From positions 1 through 9,862 of the forward strand of contig DASVVG010000084.1 of NCBI GenBank assembly GCA_036386655.1: a stretch of DNA of 9,862 nt. The letters are read 5' to 3'. The notes under the pieces were generated by a model, which worked only from the letters and a program-made list of their open reading frames with translations, did no database searches and was not told the DNA's origin. This stretch comes from JAHWJX01 sp036386655 (GTDB taxonomy: Bacteria > Pseudomonadota > Alphaproteobacteria > Caulobacterales > Caulobacteraceae). The translations under genes were made by a program, and so were the position numbers. Shown piece by piece: positions 1 through 5,655 of this stretch. Position 1 is the stretch's first letter. The number at the start of each line of letters is the position of its first letter.

Positions 1-123
1 GCCCACTCCACCCCCGAGGACAAACGCGCCACGTTCGAGGCCGGCGCCGACCTGCACCTCGCCAAGCCCTATGACGTGCCTTCGCTGCTGGGCACGATCC
101 AGGGGATGACCGTTCGCCTCTAG
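1..123 (+). CDS. C-terminal end of a receiver-domain protein (partial)
   Basis: Forty residues and a TAG stop are in frame from the left edge; the 5' part lies outside the window. The fragment reads as the last third of a CheY-like receiver. An A-H-S segment sits where the conserved Ser/Thr of the fourth strand is expected. A GAD-LHLAKP segment follows, with the conserved lysine that contacts the phosphoryl group, then a final helix (D-V-P-S-L-L-G-T-I). The protein ends 11 residues after that helix begins, so the receiver is C-terminal. The whole gene could be a single-domain response regulator or a hybrid histidine kinase ending in a receiver; the fragment cannot separate these. About 17 of 36 residues match the end of the receiver encoded tail-to-tail at 170-619, so the two are probably related duplicates. 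Confidence 0.8.
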   Translation, partial: AHSTPEDKRATFEAGADLHLAKPYDVPSLLGTIQGMTVRL

Positions 124-160
124 AGGCGACGACCCGGAAGCCGTTCCGTGAAGAAGGTCA

Positions 161-183
161 GGCCCCGCCTCAGGCGGCGGCCT
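161..183. terminator. Possible hairpin between convergent receiver genes
   Basis: CCGCC-TCA-GGCGG (about 164-176) forms a perfect 5-bp stem, with flanking GGCC arms that can extend it across one bulged base. It covers the stop codon of the minus-strand receiver gene and lies in the 46-nt gap between two convergent genes. No T-tract follows on either strand, so a terminator role is weakly supported. Confidence 0.25.
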
Positions 184-619
184 GCACCACCGCGTCCATG
201 GTCGCCAGCAGGCTCGGGATGTCCACCGGCTTGGCCAGGTGGTGGTCCGCGCCGGCGAGCCGGGCCTCGGCCATCTCGTGAGCGCGGGTGTGGGCGCTGA
301 CCACGATGATCGGTGTGCGCCCGCGGCCGGCGGCGGCCTCGATGGCCCGGATGCGGCGCATGGCTTCGTAGCCGTCCATGCCGGGCATCTGCAGGTCCAT
401 CAGGACCACGTCGAAGGCCTGCGCCTCGAACGCCTCCACCGCCTGCAGCCCGTTCTCGGCCACGGTGAGCTTCGCCGGCAGGCGCTCCAGCACCAACGTC
501 AGGATGCGCCGGTTGATCGGGTTGTCCTCGACCATCAGGACGCGCAGCCCCCGTTCAGAGGCCTTCTCCAACTCGTAGTAGCGGACAGCCGGGTTCAACA
601 TGGCCCGGCCATGATCCAT
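170..619 (-). CDS. Stand-alone CheY-like receiver (single-domain response regulator)
   Basis: The 149-residue protein is one receiver domain (about residues 25-145) with a short N-terminal extension and no output domain. Visible landmarks are the acidic pair E31-D32 in VEDNPIN, phospho-acceptor D75 in MDLQMPGMDG, S108 in VVSAH, and K130 in LAKP. Such proteins take phosphate from a histidine kinase and act by protein contact or as phosphate sinks; the VEDNPIN and MDLQMPGMDG forms are typical of receivers from hybrid kinases. No strong ribosome site is seen before ATG 619. An alternative ATG at 601 (residue 7) would keep the whole domain. The gene lies 39 nt downstream of the 2H phosphoesterase gene on the same strand and may share its transcript. 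Its C-terminus resembles the receiver fragment at 1-123. The partner kinase is not identifiable here. Confidence 0.9.
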   Translation of the reverse strand: MDHGRAMLNPAVRYYELEKASERGLRVLMVEDNPINRRILTLVLERLPAKLTVAENGLQAVEAFEAQAFDVVLMDLQMPGMDGYEAMRRIRAIEAAAGRGRTPIIVVSAHTRAHEMAEARLAGADHHLAKPVDIPSLLATMDAVVQAAA

Positions 620-658
620 CGCAGGCGTTAAATCGGGGTCAATGGCTACGCTTTCGTC

Positions 659-1054
659 TCAGGACGGGAAGCGCTGCGGCTCCAGCCGGATCGGAATCGG
701 CGCGGGCAGGGCGGCCCAGCCGCGCTCGCGGATGACGTCGTTGCTGTGCCTCATCTCGCGGCCGCGGGCCCGATCGATCGACCAGGTGAGGTGGTAGGTG
801 CTCCCGTCCGGCCGGTCGGTCGTGCCCTCGATCTCCACCACCAGCGCTTCGACGCCCGCCGCGTCATCGGCCCGCCCGACCACCCGCGCCTCGCGCGCCG
901 CCGGGACCGGGGCGTCGGCCGAGACGCCGGACGCCAGCGTCACGTGGTCCGCCACCACGTCCGGGTAGAGGGGCGGGAACTGCTGCAGCAGGGAGGCCCG
1001 GTCGCGCTCGTCGAGCTTCCAGCCGACGAAGCGCGTGCGCCAGCCGGTGGTCAC
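659..1054 (-). CDS. Compact 2H phosphoesterase-like protein
   Basis: With a GTG start at 1054 the protein has 131 residues. It carries two H-x-T motifs about 50 residues apart, H37-V-T39-L and H88-L-T90-W, the defining pattern of the 2H phosphoesterase superfamily (LigT, cyclic phosphodiesterases, the phosphodiesterase domain of fungal tRNA ligase). In that family the two histidines act on 2',3'-cyclic or 2'-5' phosphodiester bonds. Other features are a FVGWKLD start, a FPPLYPDVVADHVTL segment, and RPDGSTYHLTW before the second motif. The start was chosen because GTG overlaps the upstream TGA as GTGA, giving translational coupling. The open frame runs upstream to 1294, but that part is low-complexity Gly/Arg/Ala sequence antiparallel in frame to the small gene at 1051-1311 and is not credible. 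At 131 residues it is shorter than LigT (about 175-190). The substrate is unknown; the fold assignment is inferred from motifs. Confidence 0.72.
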   Translation of the reverse strand: MTTGWRTRFVGWKLDERDRASLLQQFPPLYPDVVADHVTLASGVSADAPVPAAREARVVGRADDAAGVEALVVEIEGTTDRPDGSTYHLTWSIDRARGREMRHSNDVIRERGWAALPAPIPIRLEPQRFPS

Positions 1055-1311
1055 CGGCAGACCATCGGACTGATCGGGTCGCTGGCGGGGAAGGTCTCCT
1101 CGACCGCCTCGTCCATCAGCGCCTCCTGCCGGCTCTCCGCCCGCGCCGCCTGCTCCGCCAGCTGGTCCGGCGTCTCGCCGTCGCGCAGCCGCGTCGCGGG
1201 CCGTGCCGTCGCGCCCTCGGTAGAGCGAACGCCCGGATCGGGTCCACCGCCCGCGTAGTCCGCCGTGGAGCCGCTGGAGCCGCGCTCCAGCCATCCGTCG
1301 CGTTTGTTCAT
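1051..1311 (-). CDS. Small hydrophilic protein with C-terminal ETFPASDP motif
   Basis: An 86-residue protein of low complexity for its first 60 residues (Gly, Arg, Ala, Asp), probably disordered. A conserved-looking C-terminal block follows, residues 67-81, DEAVEETFPASDPIS. A short DEALEETFPASDPP-type motif is familiar from many small uncharacterised proteobacterial proteins; its function is not known to me. The ATG at 1311 has GAGGGA about 8 nt upstream. The stop overlaps the GTG of the 2H phosphoesterase gene by 4 nt, so the two are very likely cotranslated. The 84 bp to the divergent metallophosphoesterase gene presumably hold promoters for both directions. No signal peptide or membrane segment is present. 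Existence of the gene is well supported by motif, ribosome site and coupling; its role is unknown. Confidence 0.72.
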   Translation of the reverse strand: MNKRDGWLERGSSGSTADYAGGGPDPGVRSTEGATARPATRLRDGETPDQLAEQAARAESRQEALMDEAVEETFPASDPISPMVCR

Positions 1312-1395
1312 GGCCCGGTCCCTCGCGCCTGCACCATCATCAAACCGTCACCGCCCGTCCACAAGCTCGGCCGTGAACGCGATTCGGAGCGCGCC
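1312..1395. promoter_or_regulatory. Divergent intergenic region
   Basis: This 84-bp gap separates the minus-strand small-protein gene from the plus-strand metallophosphoesterase gene, so promoters for both should lie here. Ribosome sites are visible at each end: GAGGGA read on the minus strand before ATG 1311, and GGAG at 1386-1389, six bases before ATG 1396. No convincing -35/-10 pair or operator could be picked out by eye. Confidence 0.4.
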
Positions 1396-2205
1396 ATGTC
1401 CGACGCCGAAGTCCGCCGCTACCGCACGGTGTTCCTGTCCGACATCCACCTCGGCGCGCGCGGCTGCCAGGCCGAGCTGCTGCTCGACTTCATCCGGCAC
1501 ATGGAGTGCGACACGCTGTTCCTGGTCGGGGACATCGTCGACGGCTGGAAGCTGAAGCGCGGCTGGTTCTGGCCGCAGAGCCACAACGACGTGGTGCAGA
1601 AGATCCTCCGGCTGGCCCGCAAGGGCGTGCGGGTCGTCTACGTCCCGGGGAACCACGACGACCGGGTCCGCGACTTCTGCGGCGTCCACTTCGGCGGCGT
1701 GGTGGTGGTGCGCGAGGCCGAACACGAGACCGCCGACGGCCGCCGCTTCCTGGTGGTCCACGGTGACGAGTTCGACGGCGTGGTGCAGCACGCCCGCTGG
1801 GTCGCCTTCCTGGGCGACTGGTCCTATCGCGGCGTGCTGGCGCTCAATACGGCGTGCAGCCGGCTGCAGCGCCGCTTCGGCTTCGGCTACTGGAGCCTCG
1901 CCGCCTTCCTGAAGTCGCGCGTGCGAAACGCCATGCGCTTCGTCGACCGGTTCGAGCGCGCCGTGGCCGAGGAGGCCGGCCGCCGCGGCTACGACGGCGT
2001 GATCTGCGGCCACGTCCACATCGCCGCCATGCGCACCATCGGCGGGATCGAGTACGTCAACGACGGCGACTGGGTGGAGAGCTGCACCGCCCTGGTGGAG
2101 CACGCCGACGGCCGGCTCGAGCTCCTCCGCTGGGCCGAGATCGCCGGCGCCCGCGCGCCCCGCGCCGCGCCGGAGCGGAGCCCCGCGGTGCCCGTCGCCG
2201 CCTGA
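1396..2205 (+). CDS. LpxH-like metallophosphoesterase (UDP-2,3-diacylglucosamine diphosphatase family)
   Basis: This 269-residue calcineurin-like phosphoesterase has all the family metal-binding motifs in order: SDIHLG (D16, H18), GDIVDGW (D46), GNHDD (N86, H87), HGDEFD (H122) and GHVH (H206, H208). The GDIVDGW and HGDEFD forms are those of the LpxH-like branch (COG2908), which hydrolyses UDP-2,3-diacylglucosamine to lipid X in lipid A synthesis or has a related membrane-associated role. Many alphaproteobacteria use the unrelated LpxI for that step and carry such LpxH-like proteins as well, so the exact substrate is uncertain and I give no symbol. The last 25 residues are an Ala/Pro/Arg tail. 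The start is fixed by GGAG six bases upstream. It stands alone on its strand, divergent from the 2H phosphoesterase pair and 75 nt before a small gene. No signal peptide. Confidence 0.88.
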   Translation: MSDAEVRRYRTVFLSDIHLGARGCQAELLLDFIRHMECDTLFLVGDIVDGWKLKRGWFWPQSHNDVVQKILRLARKGVRVVYVPGNHDDRVRDFCGVHFGGVVVVREAEHETADGRRFLVVHGDEFDGVVQHARWVAFLGDWSYRGVLALNTACSRLQRRFGFGYWSLAAFLKSRVRNAMRFVDRFERAVAEEAGRRGYDGVICGHVHIAAMRTIGGIEYVNDGDWVESCTALVEHADGRLELLRWAEIAGARAPRAAPERSPAVPVAA

Positions 2206-2269
2206 GCCCGCGCGTCACGAAAGGTTCGTCGAACTGTCACGGCCCTCGGGCAGGATGGCTCGTCCTTCC

Positions 2270-2273
2270 GGAG
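2270..2273 (+). promoter_or_regulatory. Ribosome binding site supporting GTG start at 2281
   Basis: GGAG lies seven bases before GTG 2281 and is the main evidence for choosing that start for the small winged-helix-like protein. Confidence 0.5.
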
Positions 2274-2280
2274 CCCGCCC

Positions 2281-2505
2281 GTGTCCGCGCCCCGCCCCGA
2301 CGACGTCCTGCGAGCCTTCTCCCGCCAGCGCGCCCGCCCCTGCGACCGCCTCGACCTGCTGGCCCTCGTGCGCGGCGGCCTGGACGAGCAGGGCGTGGCC
2401 TCCGCCGTCCGCGGCTGCGCCAGCCGGGGCTACGTCATCGACCGAGGCTTCTCCGCCGAGCTCACCGAGGCGGGCTACCGGGCTCTTCGGGCCGACCTCG
2501 GCTGA
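2281..2505 (+). CDS. Small winged-helix-like hypothetical protein
   Basis: A GTG-started protein of 74 residues, preceded by a well-placed GGAG. After an Arg-rich start, residues 22-70 look like a compact helical DNA-binding type fold: D-R-L-D-L-L-A-L-V helix, Q-G-V-A-S-A-V-R-G-C helix, a short G-Y-V-I-D hairpin, then L-T-E-A-G-Y-R-A-L. The closing LTEAGYRAL is typical of winged-helix proteins, where 'LT..G' follows the wing. The family is not recognised. It lies 75 nt after the metallophosphoesterase gene on the same strand and converges on the permease gene with only 3 nt between stops, so it could be cotranscribed with the former. A longer overlapping frame at 2255-2620 is Pro/Ala/Ser-rich and reads through the permease end, so it was not chosen. 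Confidence 0.55.
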   Translation: MSAPRPDDVLRAFSRQRARPCDRLDLLALVRGGLDEQGVASAVRGCASRGYVIDRGFSAELTEAGYRALRADLG

Positions 2506-2508
2506 GCC

Positions 2509-3834
2509 TCAGCCGCCGGGCGTCGCCGCCTGGAAGGGGAAGAACACCGGGATGGCCAGCGAGCCGACCACCCAGGTGACGACGTTCAGCGGCAGGCCCA
2601 CCCGCACGAAGTCCATGTAGTTGTACCGGCCCATTTGATAGACGAGCACGTTCGTCTGGTAGCCGAACGGCGTGGCGAACGCCGCGCTGCCCGCCATCAT
2701 CACGGCCACGACGAAAGGCCGCGCCTCCACCCCCAGGCTCTCCGCCAGCGCGACCGCCACCGGCGTCAGCAGCACGGCCACCGTCGCATTGGACAGCAGC
2801 TCGGTGAGGAACAGCGTCGCGCCGTAGAGCAGCACGAGCGCCAGCAGCGGGCCCAGGGGTTCGACGGAGTCCACCAGGGCGTTGGTCGCCGCGGCCGCGA
2901 GGCCGGTCTGCTCCAGCGCCAGGCCCAGCACCACCATGCCCGCGATCAGGAGCAGGATCTGCGGCCGTAGTCCGCCGTAGGCTTCGTCCGGCCCGATCAC
3001 CCGCAGCAGCACGAGCAGCACCGCTCCTGCGAAGGCGGACGCGGCGATGGGCGCGAGCCCGTAGGCCGCGATGACGATCACCCCCACGAACACCACCAGA
3101 GAAGCGATGGCCCGCAGTGGCCGCAGGGGGCGCTCGGCGGCGAACACTGCGGGCTCGCCGACGGACTCTCCCTCGACGGCTCCAGGCGGCGGAGCGGTGG
3201 GCGTGTCGGCCGGGGCGGGCTCCGCCTGCCGCAGCAGCCGGCCTCCGAACAACAGCAGGTAGAGCGCCCCCGCCACCGCGATCGAGACGCCCACCGGCGT
3301 GACCTCGAAGATGCCGAACGGCCGCTCGCCGCCGGCGCGCGCCATGTCGTTCACCAGCAGGTTGGTCGAGGTGCCGATCAGCGTGCAGCAGCCGCCCAGC
3401 ACCGTCACGTAGGACAGCGGCATCAGGAACCGCTTGGGCGATAGGCCGAGCGAATTCGCCACGTCGCGCACCACCGGTGACGCCAGCACCACGATGGGGG
3501 AGTTGTTGAGGAAGGCCGAGGCCGCGCCGCAGAGCACGATGACGCCCCAGAGCCCCATCGCGCCGGTGAAGCGGCACAGCTTCACCGCGCTGCGGATCAT
3601 CAGGTCGAGCAGGCCTGACAGCTCCATCGCGTAGGCGATGACGAACAGCGAGGCGAGCGCGATGATCGCAGGGCTGGCGAACGCCACCTGAACCTCGACG
3701 GGACGTACCGCGCCGCTCAGCAGCAGCACCGCCGCGCCGGTCAGCGCCACCACGTCGGAGCGCACCTTGTCCCAGATCAGCGCCGCCACGACGGCGGCCA
3801 GCACCGCGAGCGTGACGAGCTGCTCGGTGTTCAT
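2509..3834 (-). CDS. SLC13 / divalent anion:sodium symporter-like permease
   Basis: A 441-residue inner-membrane transporter with hydrophobic segments throughout, split by a hydrophilic linker at about residues 203-240. The inverted-repeat signature of the SLC13/DASS and ion-transporter superfamily is visible. The first half has a re-entrant motif L-N110-N111-S112-P followed by GTSTN (154-158). The second half has L-S348-N349-A-T351 followed by GYQTN (391-395). Family members move carboxylates, sulfate, phosphate or other anions, usually with Na+; the substrate cannot be read from sequence. It most resembles the YfbS-type branch, which usually is near 590-610 residues with two RCK_C (TrkA_C) domains in the linker; here the linker is only about 38 residues, Pro/Glu-rich. 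It is the last gene of a four-gene operon, 13 nt after the previous stop, with a GAGGGA site overlapping that stop. Confidence 0.9.
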   Translation of the reverse strand: MNTEQLVTLAVLAAVVAALIWDKVRSDVVALTGAAVLLLSGAVRPVEVQVAFASPAIIALASLFVIAYAMELSGLLDLMIRSAVKLCRFTGAMGLWGVIVLCGAASAFLNNSPIVVLASPVVRDVANSLGLSPKRFLMPLSYVTVLGGCCTLIGTSTNLLVNDMARAGGERPFGIFEVTPVGVSIAVAGALYLLLFGGRLLRQAEPAPADTPTAPPPGAVEGESVGEPAVFAAERPLRPLRAIASLVVFVGVIVIAAYGLAPIAASAFAGAVLLVLLRVIGPDEAYGGLRPQILLLIAGMVVLGLALEQTGLAAAATNALVDSVEPLGPLLALVLLYGATLFLTELLSNATVAVLLTPVAVALAESLGVEARPFVVAVMMAGSAAFATPFGYQTNVLVYQMGRYNYMDFVRVGLPLNVVTWVVGSLAIPVFFPFQAATPGG

Positions 3835-3847
3835 GCGCGGGCGTCCC

Positions 3848-4120
3848 TCAGCCGCCGCGGCTTCCGAGGTTCTTCCGCAGCACCGCCGCGATGATCAGGC
3901 TGAACGCGGCGAGCCGCAGCAGGTAGATCCAGCCCCGCTCGTCGCCCTCCACGCCGAGCAGGGCCACCAGCGCCTGGTTGAGGGCGAACAGCCAGAAGGC
4001 CGCCGCGAAAACGGCGAACAGGCCATCGCCGGTTCGCCGCCAGAAGCGCAGGAACAGCAGGCCCGCCACGATGTAGCCCATCGCGATCATGCCCGAGACG
4101 AAGGTCGCGACCGTTCCCAT
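3848..4120 (-). CDS. Three-helix membrane protein, DUF5985-like (second of pair)
   Basis: A 90-residue protein with three predicted membrane helices at about 8-26, 33-55 and 64-83. Between helices 1 and 2 is a basic F-W-R-R-T-G-D loop, and helix 2 contains AAAFWLFALNQ. The upstream neighbour (4120-4389) has the same plan and shares WRR, AAAF, L-x-ALN and a basic residue early in helix 3, so the two are tandem paralogues. I place both in the DUF5985 family by resemblance; no function is established for it that I know of. The ATG shares its A with the TGA of the upstream gene (TGATG), a one-base overlap that implies coupled translation. The last residues (L-R-K-N-L-G-S-R-G-G) suggest a basic cytoplasmic tail. 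A heteromeric partner role with the upstream paralogue is inference. Confidence 0.82.
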   Translation of the reverse strand: MGTVATFVSGMIAMGYIVAGLLFLRFWRRTGDGLFAVFAAAFWLFALNQALVALLGVEGDERGWIYLLRLAAFSLIIAAVLRKNLGSRGG

Positions 4121-4389
4121 CAGTCGGCCTCCCAGATGAAGCCGTAGAGCAGCACCGCGACCGCGGCGAGGGCGCTGGCGTGCCGCAGGGCGATCAGGCT
4201 CACGTCAGGCACCAGCAGCAGGTCGGCCACCACGAAGAGGTTGTTCAGCGCCAGCAGCGCGAACGCGGCCGCGCTCCACAGCAGCAGGGGCGCGCGGCTC
4301 CGCCGCCACGCACGCTGCAGCAGCACCGCGCACCCGACGCTGGTGAGCAGGCACAGCAGATAGACCACGGTGGGCCCGGTCAGGGTCAT
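4120..4389 (-). CDS. Three-helix membrane protein, DUF5985-like (first of pair)
   Basis: An 89-residue protein with three predicted membrane helices at about 6-26, 34-58 and 63-86, a basic A-W-R-R-S-R loop after helix 1, and AAAFALLALNN in helix 2. The same order and motifs occur in the next gene, so the two form a tandem pair of DUF5985 type. Helix 3 starts R-H-A-S-A-L and the chain ends in acidic W-E-A-D, unlike the basic tail of its paralogue. The ATG overlaps the stop of the upstream winged-helix gene by four bases (ATGA), and the stop overlaps the next start by one base. The four genes from 4757 to 2509 therefore read as one coupled operon. Function is unknown; possible ideas are a small membrane sensor or a subunit that modulates the permease. 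Confidence 0.82.
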   Translation of the reverse strand: MTLTGPTVVYLLCLLTSVGCAVLLQRAWRRSRAPLLLWSAAAFALLALNNLFVVADLLLVPDVSLIALRHASALAAVAVLLYGFIWEAD

Positions 4390-4757
4390 TTCGGCGGATC
4401 CTTGAGCCGGAAGGCGTTGGCGAAGCTCTCCAGCGGCGAGGTCTTCGAGCGGGTGATGGCGTTGATCACGCTCACCGGCCGCTCACGGTAGAGGCGGGCC
4501 AGGGAATCGCACAGATCCGCGAGCGCGGGCGAGGCGGGCTGGTACTCGCATCCCTCCGCTTCGCAGCGGACCAGGCCCGAGGTCTCGAAGACCGCGAGCG
4601 CGCCCTGCACGACGGTCTGGCTGCCGCGCAGCTCCTGCACCAGCCGCTCCCGCGTCCAGCTCTGCCCGGGGTGCGCCCTTAGGAACAGCAGCAGTTCGAG
4701 CGCCCACACCGACGGCACCGATCCGCTGATGAACTCCTGGAGGTCGCGCTCGATCAC
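4386..4757 (-). CDS. Winged-helix-like protein heading the DUF5985/permease operon
   Basis: From GTG 4757 the protein has 123 residues. Residues 15-70 look like a winged helix: S-V-W-A-L-E-L-L-L-F-L helix, S-W-T-R-E-R-L-V-Q-E-L helix, then a helix through V-V-Q-G-A-L-A-V-F-E and a wing at G-L-V-R-C-E-A-E-G-C-E-Y-Q-P. A second part, L-A-R-L-Y-R-E-R-P-V-S-V-I-N-A-I followed by L-E-S-F-A-N-A-F-R-L, matches a form I recall from unannotated alphaproteobacterial proteins encoded next to DUF5985 genes. It is probably a DNA-binding regulator, perhaps of its own operon; this is inference. The stop overlaps the next ATG (ATGA). GTG 4796, with AGGG eight bases upstream, is an alternative start adding 13 residues. 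The frame extends to 4910, but that part is Arg-rich and would overlap the divergent nuclease gene. Confidence 0.75.
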   Translation of the reverse strand: MIERDLQEFISGSVPSVWALELLLFLRAHPGQSWTRERLVQELRGSQTVVQGALAVFETSGLVRCEAEGCEYQPASPALADLCDSLARLYRERPVSVINAITRSKTSPLESFANAFRLKDPPK

Positions 4758-4903
4758 CCCGCCCGTCCCGCGGCGCCGCGCGGCGGCGGCGAACACGGCG
4801 CGGACCCTAGGGATCGACCGCCGCAGAGCAAGCGTGGCAGTGGGTAAGGCCCCGTAAAGGCTGCGCGCTCCACGCTCGTTCCTCACCGAACGGGAGCACC
4901 TCC
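4758..4903. promoter_or_regulatory. Divergent intergenic region between operon and nuclease gene
   Basis: About 146 bp separate the winged-helix operon (minus) from the nuclease gene (plus); promoters for both are expected here. If the regulator's true start is GTG 4796 the gap shrinks to 107 bp. A GGAAC element is present on the minus strand near 4881-4886, but the downstream half expected for a general-stress (EcfG-type) promoter, CGTT at 16-17 nt, is not found. No confident promoter or operator can be named. Confidence 0.35.
4892..4896 (+). promoter_or_regulatory. Ribosome binding site supporting TTG start at 4904
   Basis: GGGAG lies seven bases before TTG 4904. No ATG or GTG suits the nuclease reading frame as well, so this site decides the start. 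Confidence 0.6.
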
Positions 4904-5416
4904 TTGGCACGGCTGGTTTTCGAGGCTGCCGGCCGCTCCGGCGGACGGCGATCCTCTGCTCCGCGCCGCCCCGTTGTCAGGCGGCGCTTCAAGGTCGCAG
5001 CGGGATACGCGCTGTGTGCGGCGCTGGCTCTCGCCGCTTTCGTGATCGCCCGGGGGGAACTGCCGGAGGCGCCGGCGGACGCGGTCCCCGGCTCCAGCGT
5101 CGGCGCGCCCGTGCGGGTGATCGACGGCGACACCATCGACGTGGCGGGCGAGCGTGTACGGCTGGTCAACATCGACACGCCCGAGATGCCGCCGAAGGCC
5201 CGCTGCGCGGCGGAAGCGGACGGCGCCCTGCGCGCCCGTGACCGGCTGCAGGCGCTCGTCGCGAGCGGCGACGTGGCGCTCGCGCGCACCGGCACGGACC
5301 GCTACGGGCGCACGCTCGCCCACGTTTCCGTCGATGGAGCGGACGTCGGCCATGCGCTCATCGCCGCCGGGCTGGCCCGGCCCTGGGAGGGCCGCCGCCG
5401 CACCTGGTGCGCCTGA
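4904..5416 (+). CDS. Membrane-anchored staphylococcal-nuclease-like protein (thermonuclease family)
   Basis: A 170-residue protein with a basic N-terminus (R-R-P-V-V-R-R-R-F-K, 21-30), one hydrophobic segment at about 31-49, and a C-terminal SNase-like domain from about 68. Catalytic landmarks of staphylococcal nuclease are all present: I-D74-G-D76-T (D76 matches D21), V-R86-L (R35), I-D91-T92-P-E94 (D40, T41, E43) and D-R-Y-G-R136 (R87). The family cleaves DNA and RNA with Ca2+. The basic-then-hydrophobic start suggests the domain lies outside the cytoplasm, tethered to the inner membrane or released by signal peptidase; there is no clear A-x-A cleavage site, so a tether is preferred. The TTG start has a good ribosome site. 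The gene is followed by an intrinsic terminator at about 5502-5530. The domain is short, ending soon after the final helix. Confidence 0.87.
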   Translation: MARLVFEAAGRSGGRRSSAPRRPVVRRRFKVAAGYALCAALALAAFVIARGELPEAPADAVPGSSVGAPVRVIDGDTIDVAGERVRLVNIDTPEMPPKARCAAEADGALRARDRLQALVASGDVALARTGTDRYGRTLAHVSVDGADVGHALIAAGLARPWEGRRRTWCA

Positions 5417-5501
5417 GCCGCGGGCGGCGCTTCGAAATCCGGCGAATCAGGCGCAGACTCGTTCTCGAGAGCCGCCCCCCGGTTCTCCGTTTCAGACTAG
5501 G

Positions 5502-5530
5502 CGGCCCCGTCTCCCCCGGCGGGGCCGTTT
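5502..5530 (+). terminator. Intrinsic terminator after the nuclease gene
   Basis: CGGCCCCG (5502-5509) and CGGGGCCG (5520-5527) form a perfect 8-bp GC stem with a C-rich loop, followed by only TTT then CGCG. It lies 85 nt beyond the nuclease stop and 126 nt before the next receiver gene. The T-tract is short, so efficiency is uncertain, but the hairpin is strong and well placed. Confidence 0.6.
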
Positions 5531-5645
5531 CGCGTCTTACGGCTGCGCTTGTGTGTGATATCCTACACTCGTCGACGGCCGGTTCCCGGATTCGGAGACT
5601 GAGAGGCGGTCGCGCGCGGCCCCCGTCCTCTCGCTCGCCGCCGCT

Positions 5646-5649
5646 GGAG
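5646..5649 (+). promoter_or_regulatory. Ribosome binding site supporting a CTG start at 5656
   Basis: GGAG lies six bases before CTG 5656, the codon that gives the expected receiver N-terminus. No ATG, GTG or TTG in frame gives both a ribosome site and an intact first strand. Confidence 0.5.
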
Positions 5650-5655
5650 ACGCCC

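Noticed and set aside
1055..1294. Upstream extension of the 2H phosphoesterase frame to an ATG at 1294
   Set aside because: The added 80 residues are Gly/Arg/Ala low complexity and cover almost all of the better supported small gene in another frame; the GTGA overlap start at 1054 fits the domain.
1348..2103. 251-residue frame antisense to the metallophosphoesterase
   Set aside because: His/Val/Ala-rich composition typical of antisense frames in GC-rich genes; the opposite strand has every phosphoesterase motif.
2462..3577. 371-residue frame overlapping the permease on the same strand
   Set aside because: Arg/Gly/Ala-rich with no recognisable motif; it is another frame of the SLC13 gene, which shows membrane helices and signature motifs.
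4870..4890. Possible EcfG-type stress promoter (GGAAC on the minus strand)
   Set aside because: The second element (CGTT 16-17 nt downstream) is not present; CCTTT is found instead.
4758..4910. Upstream extension of the winged-helix protein to 4910
   Set aside because: The added residues are Arg/Ala-rich, unlike the rest of the protein, and would overlap the start of the divergent nuclease gene.
5551..5570. GTGT...ACAC inverted repeat as an operator
   Set aside because: Only the outer four bases pair; the centre does not match, so it is likely chance.
5407..5655. Upstream extension of the receiver to GTG 5407
   Set aside because: It is Arg/Pro-rich, starts inside the nuclease gene and runs through an intrinsic terminator hairpin.
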